The notes under the pieces were generated by a model, which saw only the letters and a list, made by a program, of their open reading frames with translations, was not told where the DNA came from and made no database searches. Positions 12,401-27,400 of a stretch of 64,000 nucleotides of DNA are shown one piece after another (the first letter of the stretch is position 1; every line of letters starts with the position of its first letter). This stretch comes from Mimachlamys varia (taxonomy: Eukaryota > Mollusca > Bivalvia > Pectinida > Pectinidae): NCBI GenBank assembly GCA_947623455.1, contig OX392530.1, forward strand, positions 29,481,405 to 29,545,404, written 5' to 3'. A program made the translations under genes and the position numbers.

Positions 12401-15400
12401 TCTGTTTTTGATTAACGTAAATTTTAGTCAATTAAGTTTTAAAAAACTTTCAGCTGACTAAAATATGATTATTGAGTTATCTACAGGCCAAATTTTTGTA
12501 AATCATTCTCTGTCATAATACAGCCATTAAAAACTGTAAACATGCAAACCTTGGTTGATTGTAACATTTTTTTCCAATTTGCATTTTTAATTAAAGAAAA
12601 TTTCAGTGTATCTTCTGCTGGTAAGAATTTATTTAATTTATGAAAAGACTGAACAATTTCTGTGTTATAGTTTTAGGTGCCCATCAACGTTTGGAAGTGA
12701 CTTTACCAACAGTGCTCCAATAAATTATCTACTAACGGTGTTCCTATAATACAGAGACGTTTTACAAAATAAAGAGATTCAAGCTTAATTTTGAGTAACT
12801 TCAAAATAAAAACATCAACACACCACTTACTTTAATTAATGATGACAAATTAGGGACAAAACACTACAAATCCCACAAACACTCGATCACTGGTATGAGA
12901 AAGAGTCGTACCAAACAAATCGAAATTTACAGGTACTCATGATCATAAGTCATCAGAATAATGCTAAAGGTATTGTTTTAATAGTATCAGTGACCTTGAC
13001 CTTTACTGCAGTATATGTTGAACTTTAAACCCGACATCCCAGACAACTTTATTCTCATGAAAAAATATATACGGTTGTACATGTGTACCATATCTTTCTT
13101 GATATTCTGTGTAAATGTCAACAGCAAATAAAGTGAAGTTTTGTAAACAATGGTTGTCACAATAAAATAATCCAAATATATTGACAAAATGACAAATACA
13201 TTTCAGTGCAAAATGAATTATAGTATTTCTCCAGAAATATGCCCTTGTTAAGGATTAAACCAACCAATTTATTGCAGGGAGACAGAAATGAATATTCTTT
13301 TGCAGTTATTATGTAATAAGGTCATCCTTCTTCATTTTGACAGAGAAAATGTGTTGCCTCCCCCCCTCCTCCCCGATTTAGTGCAAATAATTACCATATA
13401 AAATGAAATGTCAAAAGCAGTGTGTAAAGAAAAGACCAGTGTATGTGTGCTGTAGCAGTAAAACTCTTTAGTTCTCTCTAGTTATCTGACAATGTGAGGA
13501 CAGCTTAGAAGTGTAATATCTACAGTATCCTAATACTATAATGACACAGTGACAAAAGTTGGTAGACACTCACAATGCACTATGAGCTGAGTGATGTTGT
13601 CTGTCATGATGGAATTGCAGACAAATTAATCTTTTATATTTCAGGTTTACTAACTCAGTAACACGTAAGACATACACTGATACAATTAGTCTTTTATATT
13701 TCAGGTTTCCTAGCTCAGTAACATGTAAGACAGTGTATACACTGATACAAATTAGTCTTTTATATTTCAGGTTTACTAGCTCAGTAACACGTAAGACAAA
13801 CACTGTTACAAATTAGTCTTTTATATTTCAGGTTTACTAGCTCAGTAACATGTAGGACATACATTGTTACAAATTAATCTTTTATATTTCAGGTTTACTA
13901 GCTCAGTAACATGTAAGACATACACTGTTACAAATTAGACTTTTATATTTCAGGTTTACTGGCTCAGTAACATGTAAGACATACACTGATACAAATTAGT
14001 CTTTTTTATATTTCAGGTTTACTAGCTCAGTAACACGTAAGACATACATTGTTACAAATTAATCTTTTATATTTCAGGTTTACTAACTCAGTAACACGTA
14101 AGACATACATTGTTACAAATTAATCTTTTATATTTCAGGTTTACTAACTCAGTAACACGTAAGACATACATTGTTACAAATTAATCTTTTATATTTCAGG
14201 TTTACTAACTCAGTAACACGTAAGACATACATTGTTACAATTAGTCTTTTATATTTCAGGTTTACTAGCTCAGTAACATGTAGGACATACATTGTTACAA
14301 ATTAATCTTTTATATTTCAGGTTTACTAGCTCAGTAACACGTAAGACATACATTGTTACAAATTAATCTTTTATATTTCAGGTTTACTAGCTCAGTAACA
14401 TGTAGGACATACATTGTTACAAATTAATCTTTTATATTTCAGGTTTACTAGCTCAGTAACATGTAAGACATACATTGTTACAAATTAATCTTTCATATTT
14501 CAGGTTTACTAGCTCAGTAACATGTAAGACATACATTGTTACAAATTAATCTTTTATATTTCAGGTTTACTAGCTCAGTAACATGTTAGACATACATTGT
14601 TACAAATTAATCTTTCATATTTCAGGTTTACTAGCTCAGTAACATGTAAGACATACATTGTTACAATTAGTCTTTTATATATCAGGTTTACCAGCTCAGT
14701 AACATGTTAGACATACACTGTTACAAATTAATCTTTTATATTTCAGATTTACTGGCTCAGTAACATGTAAGACATACACTGTTTGACTTGTTCAAACTAT
14801 ATCACAAAACAGATAACACTGGACCAAGGTATGGGAATATGAACTTCTAAACCAAGACTTGTTACCAACATCGTCATCCACACAGTCCACAGTGCTTGCT
14901 ACACTAAAACACTACAATCATTCATCATGCTTAGTGGCTGATATTTGGATCAATCCTCTATACAGAGACCTGATAGTTGTCCACTTGCAGTGAAAGTTAC
15001 GTTTAAGTGCTACATTCAAAGGTATTTGGAAAATTTCTTGCACTCATTCAATGATGAACCACACTAGGTAAATTGTTGTCATTTTACCTCTTGATAAAAA
15101 AAGAAACCCTAAACCTTAGCAATATTTGTAACAATTCAAATTAAGATGAAAATATGGCAATTAGTAAAATTCCTGACACGGATAATTTATGAAGTATTTT
15201 TTTTTATTATTTTTTTTACCAACCTCATGGGAAGAATAGGGATGCAATTGTTTTTTCATTGACCTGTCTGTTGTTAACTGCTAAAAGATCCTAATTAAGG
15301 ATATTTTTCAGTCTCCAACGAATGTTCAGCTGTCAGCATCAGGTAAAAATGCTTTTCCATTCATTGAATTTAACAAATAAAATGTAAAACAAACAAAGAA

Positions 15401-18400
15401 AACACAAATATTTGGAAAATTTAAGGTTGTACAAAAATAAATTCTATTAAAACTATTTTACTTAATCCCATAATATGATTGTAGCAACACTAGAAAGCAT
15501 TTAATTAAGGAAGGGTTATTCATTCAATAATGGAAGTGTCTGAACTGAGATTCTCTAAAGTGTATTCTGTCTGCTGTTTCAGACAACCTGCTAGCCTGAT
15601 TTAGTGATTATACAGTATACGTCGATAATGACTTTTATTCTTAAAGTAGGAAGGTTCCCTAACTTGAATCATTGAATCAGAGATGAAAACTGCCAATTGT
15701 GAAAGAGGAGGAAACCCACATTTTAAAGGGATTTTAATAGGAAATTTATAGAATTAACATTACAGCAAAATTAACAAAAAGGAGGAATTCCTATTTTGGT
15801 GGATTTTCATCCCTGTTGAATGTAATGTAATCATTTTAAACCTAAAACCGCCAAACTGAAATTGCTGGAAAACATCAAGTTATAAATTAATCAATAGGAA
15901 ATCATAACACAGCACACACAAAGCAAATAGGCATGCAGAAAAACAGTTAGATATAATACATATAGCACAATATCTAGTGTTCTAACTAAGCAAGAAGCAA
16001 CATAGACACAAGGCAAGCACGGTAAAGATTCTGTTTGTCAAACTACACATTCTATATTGAGGTGAGCTATCCAATGCCACATAGATTAGACATCATCCAA
16101 GCCTCGTTGAGGGGAGAGAAAAGATGAATACCTCTGTGTAGGCCTGACGCTATCACAGACGAGCGATGTAAGTGGGTGGGATCGTACGACACACTTCTAC
16201 CAAACTCACGACCTGAGCAAAATACAGTTATTTCTAGGTGGTGAACATATTTATTAAAGTATCGAATACATTCATGGTTATGTCTGATTATTGGAGTAGA
16301 ATGATATATTGTCTAGTATTAAATATGCAGCATCACATCTAGGTGGTGAACATATTTATTAAAGTATCAAATACATTCATGGTTATGTCTGATTATTGGT
16401 GTAGGATGATATAAAATGTAGTGTCTAGTATTAAATATGCAGCATCACATCTAGATTGGATACATATTCATCAGATGTAGACATACATAGCATGGAGAAA
16501 GTTAAACAGTCGCTGTAGTTCATCATGCAGTGTAAATACTAGTCCAAAAACCCACAAAGCATCAGGCATTAGCCCCAACATACCAGAATAACCAATTAAA
16601 TACCATAAGACCTGGTCTTAGTGATAGCAAGATCCTTATAAAAAGCATGGTCTATACAAGTAATTATTTCGGTTACAGAAAGGATTACATGAAAAAATCT
16701 ATATGGAAAAGATGGTTCTTTGCATCTTTCTGTACTTTTTTTTTAATTTGATACGAAAATGGGTTTAACTTGACCCGTGATAAAGCTTTTTAAATAAAGC
16801 CAACACTTGCAACTTGACATTACATACTTGCCAACCGTCCCTGTTTTATACAGACTGTTGATTTGGAATCTAGAATGGAGCAATTTATACTATATTTGCT
16901 GAGTTATTAAGATTTTTTAAAGATCTTGTTGTAAACAGTCTCAGCTAAAAAAGAAACCAATTAAAGTGTACTCCCCAAGGATTTACATAAACTAATTTAT
17001 TTCTGCTTCTAATTCTATCATGTGTTATCTCCCAAACAGGTAATTAAAAAAGTTGGCAAGTGCTTGGTTGACCAATTAATATTTATACCAGATACATTTT
17101 ATGAGTAAGAAATGAATAATGAATTTATATTAATAAATATATAACATGTATATTCATCAGATGAAGACTGGCATGATAAAAATCTGGACTATTGTCTCAA
17201 TATTATCTAAACTTTAGTTTCCAAATGCTAGCTAGCATTTTTTCGTTTATTTATGTTCCTATATCAATGCTGTTATTTGTTTGCTTTGATGAAAGATCTG
17301 AAATGATTTCCATGCCAAGGGGAAAATCCAAAGCAAACACTCCGGGAACAAAATAGGATTGCATCACTTAGTATGTAAAATCCTACTGCACCTCCGTTCT
17401 GTCTGGCTGGAAAAGTACCATACAGTAGAAAACTAGTTTATCCCTTCTAACCTGTATTCTATATAAACCAGTTCAGACTAAGTATCTGTAGTATTTGAGT
17501 ATCATTTTTTCTGAAACATTAAATCTATGGATGGAATTTCAAACCTTTTTTTGATGACTATTAAATATTACATGTTTTTTTTTCTTTTGATATACCATTT
17601 ACAAGTTAATTACTTGCATCCATCAAGAAGTTTTCATAGTGTGGTTTGAGCTACACATGTACAGTTGTTTTGAGATAATGTTTGCCCCGCACAAACTACA
17701 GTATGGTCTGTAGCTTAGAGGGCTACAATCATGTAGTTTTGGTTCTATAATGCAAAGGACCAATACAAATAAAGAATTTGATTTTGATTTTGTTGTTATA
17801 TCTTTTTCCACAAAGTTTTACTAGGTACTATAAAAATATTATTTTGATGAGTGTTTTTGAGTGTTTTCAAAAGTAACATAGTCACGTTAAACAAATATTT
17901 ATACAGTATACAGGTCTGTATGATCATTAGTACTGTGCTGTATAATCAGGTACTACTTGCGAGGTTAGTTCAGTATACCTTAATGGTACCAGACATAAAA
18001 TGGGTCAAAATTATTATTTTTGTGAGATTAGATTTCAGTAATTATTAGTAGATATTCATTTGATATACACAGTCAGTATAATACCGGGTATACAAAATTG
18101 TTAATTTAACTTTGGCAGAAATGAATGGTTAAATTTATAGAAATATCCTCTAAATTTATAGAAATATATTCAAATCTTAAGTGTTCTTCAGTATACAAAT
18201 ATATAACATGCTTGTTTAATAGTATGATACTATAGGCTTCACCAGTACACCGTATTCACCTAATAAGGGTGCAGGACAAGGGTTTTAACAGACTGAAGGG
18301 TTGCCTTCCGTATTCACCTAATAAGGGTGCAGGACAAGGGTTTTAACAGACTGAAGGGTTGCCTTCTGTATTCACCTAATAAGGGTGCAGGACAAGGGTT

Positions 18401-21400
18401 TTAACAGACTGAAGGGTTGCCTTCCGTATCCACCTAATAAGGGTGCAGGACAAGGGTTTTCAAAGACTGAAGGGTTGCCTTCTGTATTCACCTAATAAAG
18501 GTGCAGGACAAGGGTTTTAACAGACTGAAGGGTTGCCTTATGTATTCACCTAATAAGGGTGCAGGACAAGAGTTTTAACAGACTGAAGGGTTGCCTTACG
18601 TAACATTTATCTGGACCTTTCTGCTGAAGTCACTACTAAGGTATGCTTAGTATATTTATAGCTTGTTGGTATATAATGCTGCTATGTACCTGACTGTAAG
18701 GAAACCCAACAATATTTGCTATTTATATGTAATTAGCATTATTGCTGTTACAATTTAAATAGAGGTGAGCTGCGTCACAGAGTCTTATGTTGGTATAATA
18801 CCATTCAACGTTGAATTTCTCCCCAATTTCTCCTCCTAACTGCTGTCATTCAAATTGTGCCTATTGTATATTATAGTTTACACAGGAAACCAATGTTCTA
18901 TCTTAATGAATTCAGCTTGTATTTTGACTGTAAATTTTCCAAATTGCAGTATTTTCCATGTCAGGCTACCTGATCCAGCTCCCATACCTAAACCCATCTG
19001 AAATCACATGTCATTACTTGTGTTTATCCCATTAACAACATCTTCTTGTAATTTTTATGCTATGGTTACATACTTAATGCATTTGAAATTATTTTTCAAA
19101 ATAATTCTTAGTGTCCCAGAAATATTAAGATGACTGGTTGTGACCCTGTACCATGCTTTTTTCAAGAAAAGGGGTGGGGCGCCCTTCTTACTACATACTT
19201 GCACCGGTACCATTATCAGGTCAGATACGGTTGAAGCTTTAACTACAAGCTATGTAACTCACAGTTATATCATGTGATAATGAAAAATGGTGTAAAATCA
19301 TTATAAAAAGCCAATTTTATACAAAATATATCATGTGTCTATACACTCCGTTCTAATACAATGTTTCCTATATGATGTGATGAAAGAAGATTCCTATACT
19401 ATAACAGCTACATATCAGTTACTCACAGTTACCCCAAGACTGATAATGTCGTTTGAGAACTGTATATAGATTTTATATGTTATCATTATTTCTCAACACT
19501 TACAAGATGGTTTATTTGTAACAAAACATAAAAAAGATTTCCCTTTTAAAATTACATAATATTATATAATGTACAACATACACTGTCTAGAAGTTATCTT
19601 CATTAAAATTGATCCAGTACTTACTATAATCTGACAGTATGCAATAATGTCATGTCTAACAGAATTGAGAAAATAACATATGATCAACATTAATAGAATC
19701 TATCACCCCGGAGTGAATGATGTAGACTAAGAAATCTGAACCCGAGGGTAAAATCTAAAAATTTTAGCCAATGGCTTTGCCGAGTGATAAACTTCATCAA
19801 TCTTATCCTGAAGGTTGTGATTTCTCTATCTACATTATACAAGGGTGATTGATTATTTTTCTCCCAAACTTCCCTACCATACAAAATGTGATAATGGTGA
19901 ACCAAATGCATCGAGCCATCATCAATGACAGATACAATGTGACAAAATTGATGATGTTACTCTGCGAACATTTAAAATAATAGCGCGTACGAGCTATCTT
20001 TTGACTTGGTAAATCAAGACAAGTTTATCTTTTCCCTGGCCAAAAGGGAATGCACCTGAGAAGTGTGGGAGAAATACACTATTCTATAAATCTGTCATAT
20101 ATTACTTGCACAGCTTCAAGATTACAACATCCCGATATAAAGTTTGCCTTCCAGTTCTATCTACCAATTCACTTGTTAACTAATCCGACCTTTAGCATAC
20201 TTGAGCAACAACACTGAGTCAATACGACACTTCTGACAGGTAAGCCTGGCAGGTGTGGGTGTAGTCATACCTGTAGATAGAGGGGTGTCAGGAATGTTTA
20301 GCGGGACCTGCTCCGACAAACTCCGCCGCAGAGGGCCCTCTCTAGATGCCACCAGAAGCTCACTGTACGATATGTCCTATTCAACAAATCAATGCTGAAG
20401 TCAACATAAGCAGGAATGAAAATTTACACATGAAATAGGCTTATCCAACAATTTTCATACCACAAATTAAAAGTAAAATCTTTTTCTATAAACAGGGCTT
20501 TATCAGGGAGTTTCGGGAATCGGACCCTGAGGTCAAATCGGGAAAAATATATGGAAGTAACATCTATTTTGGGGTATTTTGGCAAACACTATTGTAAGTT
20601 TACAACAGCTAATTACATCACTTTTTTCTTCTAAATTACCATTTAAAGCAATGTCAGTACTCAATATACATTTACAGCCCGGAAAGAATACTTAAATTCG
20701 TACAATTTTTTTCAAGCATCTGAATTGGGAATTTTTCAGAGGAATATTGGGAAAAAATACACATTTTTTCATTGGGAATGGGTCCGTTTATTGGACCTAA
20801 AAAGAGGGGTGTAAGCCCTGATAAATACTGAAAAGAGAATACACAAGAACAGCATAAATTATATTTACAAAGACACATCAAATAAGGCTAGTGTTACCTG
20901 TCCATCGTCAACCCGGACAAGTGCATGTAGCCCCAGGGAGACTTGTCCCTCTACCGAAGACTTGGTGCCGGAGTGATGTCTGGTCCTGGTGGTTAGGATG
21001 TCCTCATCAGACCTACAGGCAAACAGAAACATGGATCCTTAATCTAGATAAAGTAATATATACATACATCTATATCATGAATATTAGAAGGAAGAAATTT
21101 ACATGGGAAATTGATATTGTAAAGGGGGGGAATAAAACTTAATGGCTGACTTCAAAACTAGCAGCTTTAAAAGGGCTCTTCAGGTCCAGTAGATTTATTG
21201 AACTATCTAGATTCGTTTCAGCTATGAAGTTACCAACAATGAAAATATATACACTTCCAAATGCTGTAACTGGTGTTGATTTGAAAATGCCTGCAATACC
21301 TACGCTCAGCATCTCTTTATAAACGGTTAAGCTTAGAAAACACAGACAGGTGTAGTTGTTTTTACATATTTTTCAAAACAAACAAACAACATCCCAACAA

Positions 21401-24400
21401 GCCATGGGCTGCATGAAACTGTTTTATATTATTATTGAAGGTCCAGGAAGGATTAGGTGTTGTTAGGGACTCGCAATATATATCAATGGCAGACTGAAAA
21501 ATAGATGGGACATTGTGAAATAAAGGTGGAAAATGAAACAAGGAGAATGACATTCTGTGAATTCCTCAGAATTGTATTGATTCATGTACATGTTAATTGT
21601 TTTCAAAGGAAGCATAATTCCTCAATTGATAAGATAAGAAATTGCTACCATTAGTGCTTACCTCCCTTGGATCTTATTGCGGCTGTAAGGTAAAGTGGAA
21701 CAAACTGCAATGGGTACCTTCCTCTTAGAGACAAGCAACAACCTGTGGGGAAACAGAGGCCTCATGCTGGTATGGCCCAGAAGGGATCACAACAACTCAC
21801 TCAAACAAGTACTTACAGAGCTTTCAGTTGACCTTTGACATTAACAATTTCAGAAGTCTCATACGACTTCATATATATATAAATGTACTGTAAAAACATA
21901 GCATTCTGTTGGGGATTTGATTTCGTTTATTTCATGGTGGTTATAATACCAACAAAATTTTAAACGCGTGGAATATAAACTAATAAATAAAGGATTATTA
22001 CAAATCCATCATGGTTAACACTGTAATTATTCTCACTGGAACAGAGGTACACATTGTTACACAAGTAAATACAGCACATGTCCATTTCTATATATTTTGA
22101 TTTGCTCTTAATTTTCCCATTGACACAATGATTAAAGGCAGTTTCCACCATACACTCCTAACACCCGGTACCTAAGGTTATACAACATTTTCTATTGTGA
22201 CGTAATCTATTTCATTGTGGTCACACTTAATTTATAGTTCACAAATAGTTCAAAATAACTTAATAAATCAAAATTGCTCTTACTATCAAAATATTAATAT
22301 TCTATAAATATTTTGGCAAACAAAATTGTAATGGTCCTATAATGCATATTTGTTATTGCTAACAACCAACATACAAAAAGTGTTAAACCCCCTGCTTTTT
22401 TTTAAGCAATGAAAATGTTGTTAAAGGACCTTACAACGTTTGCTTAAACATTCATTGTTCTATAAATGAGTGTGATCGATTTGACAGAAATGATCCAGTG
22501 AGCAAATCTTGCCAGATTTTACATCACGCCTGTCAATTTAATTACTTAGATTAAATAATGTTTAAAAATATTGATTCTACGAAAAATAACCCTAATGAAT
22601 TTGTCCCCATACAACAACAACAAAATCCAAATCTAACAGAAATATACGCTTTTAAAGTAACCTAAATATGAAATGTTAAACCCTATGTCAAATACACAGA
22701 AGACGAGATTTTTTGTCAATGCCATGATCATGAGTCAATGCTCATTTTTGGGGGAGAGAACGGCCAAAAACATTTTGTCTGTCAAGAGTCTAATAAAAAC
22801 CCTGATGTAGCCATCAACAAAAGCAATCAGTGAGTATTTACTCAATGATTCATGCAATTTGTTAAAATTTTAGATTTCACCTAATAATGTATTTTATAAT
22901 GTATGTCTGTACGGCATATTTATACGACTATTAATTCAAAAGCTGAATGTGAATATAAATTTTTCAATAACTTAATGGCATATTTTTACTATTACAAAGT
23001 CAAAATGAATTTTATCATTGGGAATATATGACAAATTTTATCAAATTTTAACTTGATAATTATCACACACATACATGCAATGCGAACATCAAATTTTTAA
23101 ATACAAATTAAACAATGTAGTTTCAATTACATTTATGAATTTATAGATGCTCCTGAAATCTAAGACTTTTAGAAGTTTAATTTCTGTACATTAAAATATT
23201 TTAATTTCAAACATGAAATAACGATTGAAAACATTTTTTTTTAATCAAACTCTTTCAGATGTATTTCAATTCTTGATAAAATCATTTTTCTTGATAAAAT
23301 GACAAAAATTTTCATTAGTTTGAAGAAATATTTTCCATGCGCATTCACATAATTATAATGCTTGAAGTTCTTGCCTTAGTTTTTCATGCTAAAAAATTAC
23401 CTCCCCTTCCTGGCCAATCTTTTGCTGTCGGTAGGGGACATAAATCTGATGGACCCGTCTTTGGGAGCAGAATCACAGGAATCATTGGACAGGGAACTTG
23501 ATCTTCTGTATCTGTCAACTGATGAAGTGTAGGAGATATGTTAAATGTATGTATCTTTGTCTGAAACAGGGTCTTTATTCGAATACAGACCTGTGACATC
23601 AAATCTAGGAGCATCAGTGTAACAGTCACAATTTTACTTTGTGATCTGATCAAATCAACAAGTGTGTGCCAAACACCATCGGACCATCGGTTATGTCCGA
23701 AAGAAAATCATTTCGGACCGGTATAATATTTTAAATACATGCCCAGAAAAAATCAGAACAAATACGGAAAATATGTCCGGTATTCGTTTCTTTAGTTGTC
23801 ATACGGAAGCCATGGCAAATTTTTCGTCCAGTCAACCAGAAACAATATATGTGGTGTAAACATCTAACCAAAATGGAGAACTCCCTGTTTAATTCAGATT
23901 TTGTATGAAAAACATTGTAACTTTCAAACTTTCTAAATAATTTTCTTTTTGGGACATGTAAAAATTATTTTGGACCTGTAATTTTTTCGGATTACCTGCC
24001 CAAATGTAATGTAAAGGTTTTGAAAGTTTGGCACACACTGATCAACAAGAAAGATGTTTTGAAGTTGACCTTATCCAAATTAAGCCTGACATCACAAATA
24101 AGATTAAACTGGAATAGAACTTGGACTTATAACCTAGTACAACTGATTTAATTAAAAAAAACGTTGGTGTCTGTATATATCATTGATGGTTTATATAAAA
24201 CATCATTTGATTATTTCGAGAAATTAATGCTTTTATATCATACTGCTAGAATAATAATATGAGGTTTTTTTACACTTCTATTTGAATTTCATTCCCATGA
24301 TACAATCTCTTTATTGCTTTTTATTTGAGGAAAACAAAAACATTTGATTGGAGAGTTTTAAAACTAAACAGACATTAAGTAAAAAGTGATGACATAACCC

Positions 24401-27400
24401 AACACATACGCTGTCTGTCTGATTGCATCAGTCCCAGTGAGTCATTAAGAGGCTGCATCATCCTTATCCTGGCCAGTCTCTCATGCTCCCCAGAGCACGA
24501 TCCTGACCGTGCATATCTTAAAAAAAAAGAAAAACGCTGATGAACCTAGCAAGTAGGGACAAAGAGCTAGATATGACATGAAAATAAAGGGCAGACAATA
24601 TTGAATACCCGGTAAATGATTATTAATGATTATAAAAGAAACCAAATTCAGTTAAGTGATGTATTAATTTGGTGTAAAAATTACACAATTTTACTTTTGT
24701 AAAAAATAGAAATAGACTTTGAATTTTTTCTTTTCATATTCATCTGTACCATACAACCTATGACTATGCTTTCATGAAAATGTTTCATTTTTATTGTAAC
24801 TTAAATCTAAGTGAATATTAATTGCAGATTTTCCTAGTCAGAATATGATTGTCTTAATTCTAGCTATATATAACTTCAATCTAGACGGAATTTGATCATG
24901 ACACGTTCGTTTATCCCATGGGAGTACATTGTTCTCTCTCCTTGTACATACGCACAGTAGATGTATGGTATCCATAGCCCTCCCTGTGTTGATAGGGAGT
25001 TAGAACCTGGGCTATGTTGTTCAAGGGCGAACACATTTAAAAAGGAATGTGAGGCAGTCTTTAATTGAAGAGGATAACATTGTCTTGTAGCTTCGAACTA
25101 AATGGAATTTTCATTTACATTGTGGTAAAGCCTCTGACCAAAAATCTGGGTTTTATTGAGGTGGAAGCATACAATTTCTTTATACATGGTAGTTGGATAT
25201 ACTATAATTACAATCAACACAGTGCATTAGACCTGGCTAATGGTACCTAATTATATAGATATAAGTACCTTGTAGTCATCCATATATGTGACAATAGTCA
25301 TACAATACCAAGTGATAAATTAGGGGTATGTTCGTTTAGTTTTTATGCCACTCTATGAATGTACATCTTTATGGGTACTAATTGTATATAGAATTCTAGT
25401 CATTGCAGCATTTGGTAGTTTAGGTTCCCAGTTTTTTCAGTACCTCAGTACTTATGAAAATTACTTCGGTACTTACAGAATAAAACATAATCATCATTTA
25501 GCTGCAAGTTCTCTTAGACTAATTATATTTTATTAGTACCAGTGTTCACCAATTCCACATGTTCAGTGTTGCCATCTACTGTAACTGTCATGATCACACT
25601 ATATGGCTTTTTAAATTCCTGTCCAGTCCACACAACGCTCATGCTGTCACATTTTTATATGTATCATCCGAGGACATAATGAGTGTTTTGATAATTATGC
25701 AAGTGAAACTCTGCATGATTTTTATGACAAGTTGCATTTTGGTATCGGAAAAGATCTACTATTTGTGCTTCGAGCTACTCATATTTACTTTTTTTTAGTA
25801 AAAAAACAAAACAACTATTGCAAGGCTGGGACACATCTGAAGCCATGTAAACAATGATAAACAATAAATAAACCAAAGCAAAATACTGAAACAACCCTCA
25901 AAAGTACCAAAACAACTGAAATAATGGTACAGAAATGGCTTACAAAAAGCGCTGAAACTTTTTATTCAAAGTACTAAAATTAAAAGGAGCCGAAACAATA
26001 CTTTATATTCGTAGTACTTAGGAAGTAGAAATATATGTAACAAGGAAGCTAGCTACCAGTCAAATATAAGGTCTCTATGCCTGATGGTATTTTAGAAGAA
26101 GTCTTCGAATGTTTAGACATTTTTGACCCCTGTGCCTTTAAAAGTACAGTACGCTTCAGGTGATTTGGTACTCAAACGCGCCGCGGGCGAAAGCCGCCGC
26201 CGGAGCGGAGGGGATTAAAACCCCTCGGAGTTATCACCTGAGCAAAGTCGCGGGGTCCCGCTCCCAGCGCGCGGTCGAGCGTTGGGGATTAAGTCTATCT
26301 TCCACTTACTACTGTGAGGTGAACACCGACAGTCCAGGATAACTGAATGTTATACACATCTTTATGTGTTTTTTATGAAATTTAATACAGACGTAAAACG
26401 TGTCGTGTCGTATTGTTAACGTTCACGTCAGATCATCAGGTGAAAATGGTTAATAAAACAATCAATACGCAAGCTAAAATTGCTAAGTTAACGTATTGTA
26501 TATGCGTAACACGAGCCTATAATGCAGTTGTTAAAAGAAGTCCCTTGTTTGGAAATGTTGTTTTATCATATAATCGAAAATTTTCAATGGCAAAATCCGC
26601 CGATGATTTACATTACGTAATGCGAGGTCAATAAAGGTGAAGCCAAAAGTACGGAATAAGATTGCTAATTTACTTACGTCCGTGCCAAAATGTTTTGGTA
26701 TTTCAAAAACATTTTTTTGAAAGGAAATATTAAGAAACAGTTAACGGGAAAAAAAACGTATTTTCTCCAATCATTCGCTATCGTAGTGAAAGTCATGTGT
26801 CCCTTTCGCCTCCGATCTTGACAAATGCACAAAACAAACACGGCACTCACGGATTTGGAGTCATGCTTTCAACCCTAAAATACAGAATACTTGGTCCATA
26901 CCTGACTTAATTAGCTAGTCCATATTCTGCCAGAGGGTAGAAAGCGTTTGATTTTTTTACCGGCCGCGGCGGGGACCTTTGACCTACAGCAAGGAGCTCT
27001 GCAGCCCAGCTAACAGGTGTCTCAAGTTGTGAAAGCTTGGTTAGCTTTACTATTCTTTTTATTGTGTTAATGTATTGGACAAACTCATCTATTTTGCATT
27101 TACATAAATATATATATATATATAACGAACAATTTGGAACACTTTAGTCTTCTGACAGTATGCATATTGTAAGCGGAGGTTAATTTTTGGCTAGTTTTAA
27201 ATCAAAATGTTAGCGGATCTTTTGCACAAGCTTACTAAACCCGTGGATGCAGCGAACTGTGACTGACGAGTGACAGCTGCCCAAGAAGTCAAACACAGGG
27301 ACCTGAGAATTTGTTACAGCTAGTTTTGGACCTATAAATTTTACATGTTTGAGAGGTTTAGGTCAAATTTTCGATAAAATACTCTATACACCGGCTAAAG

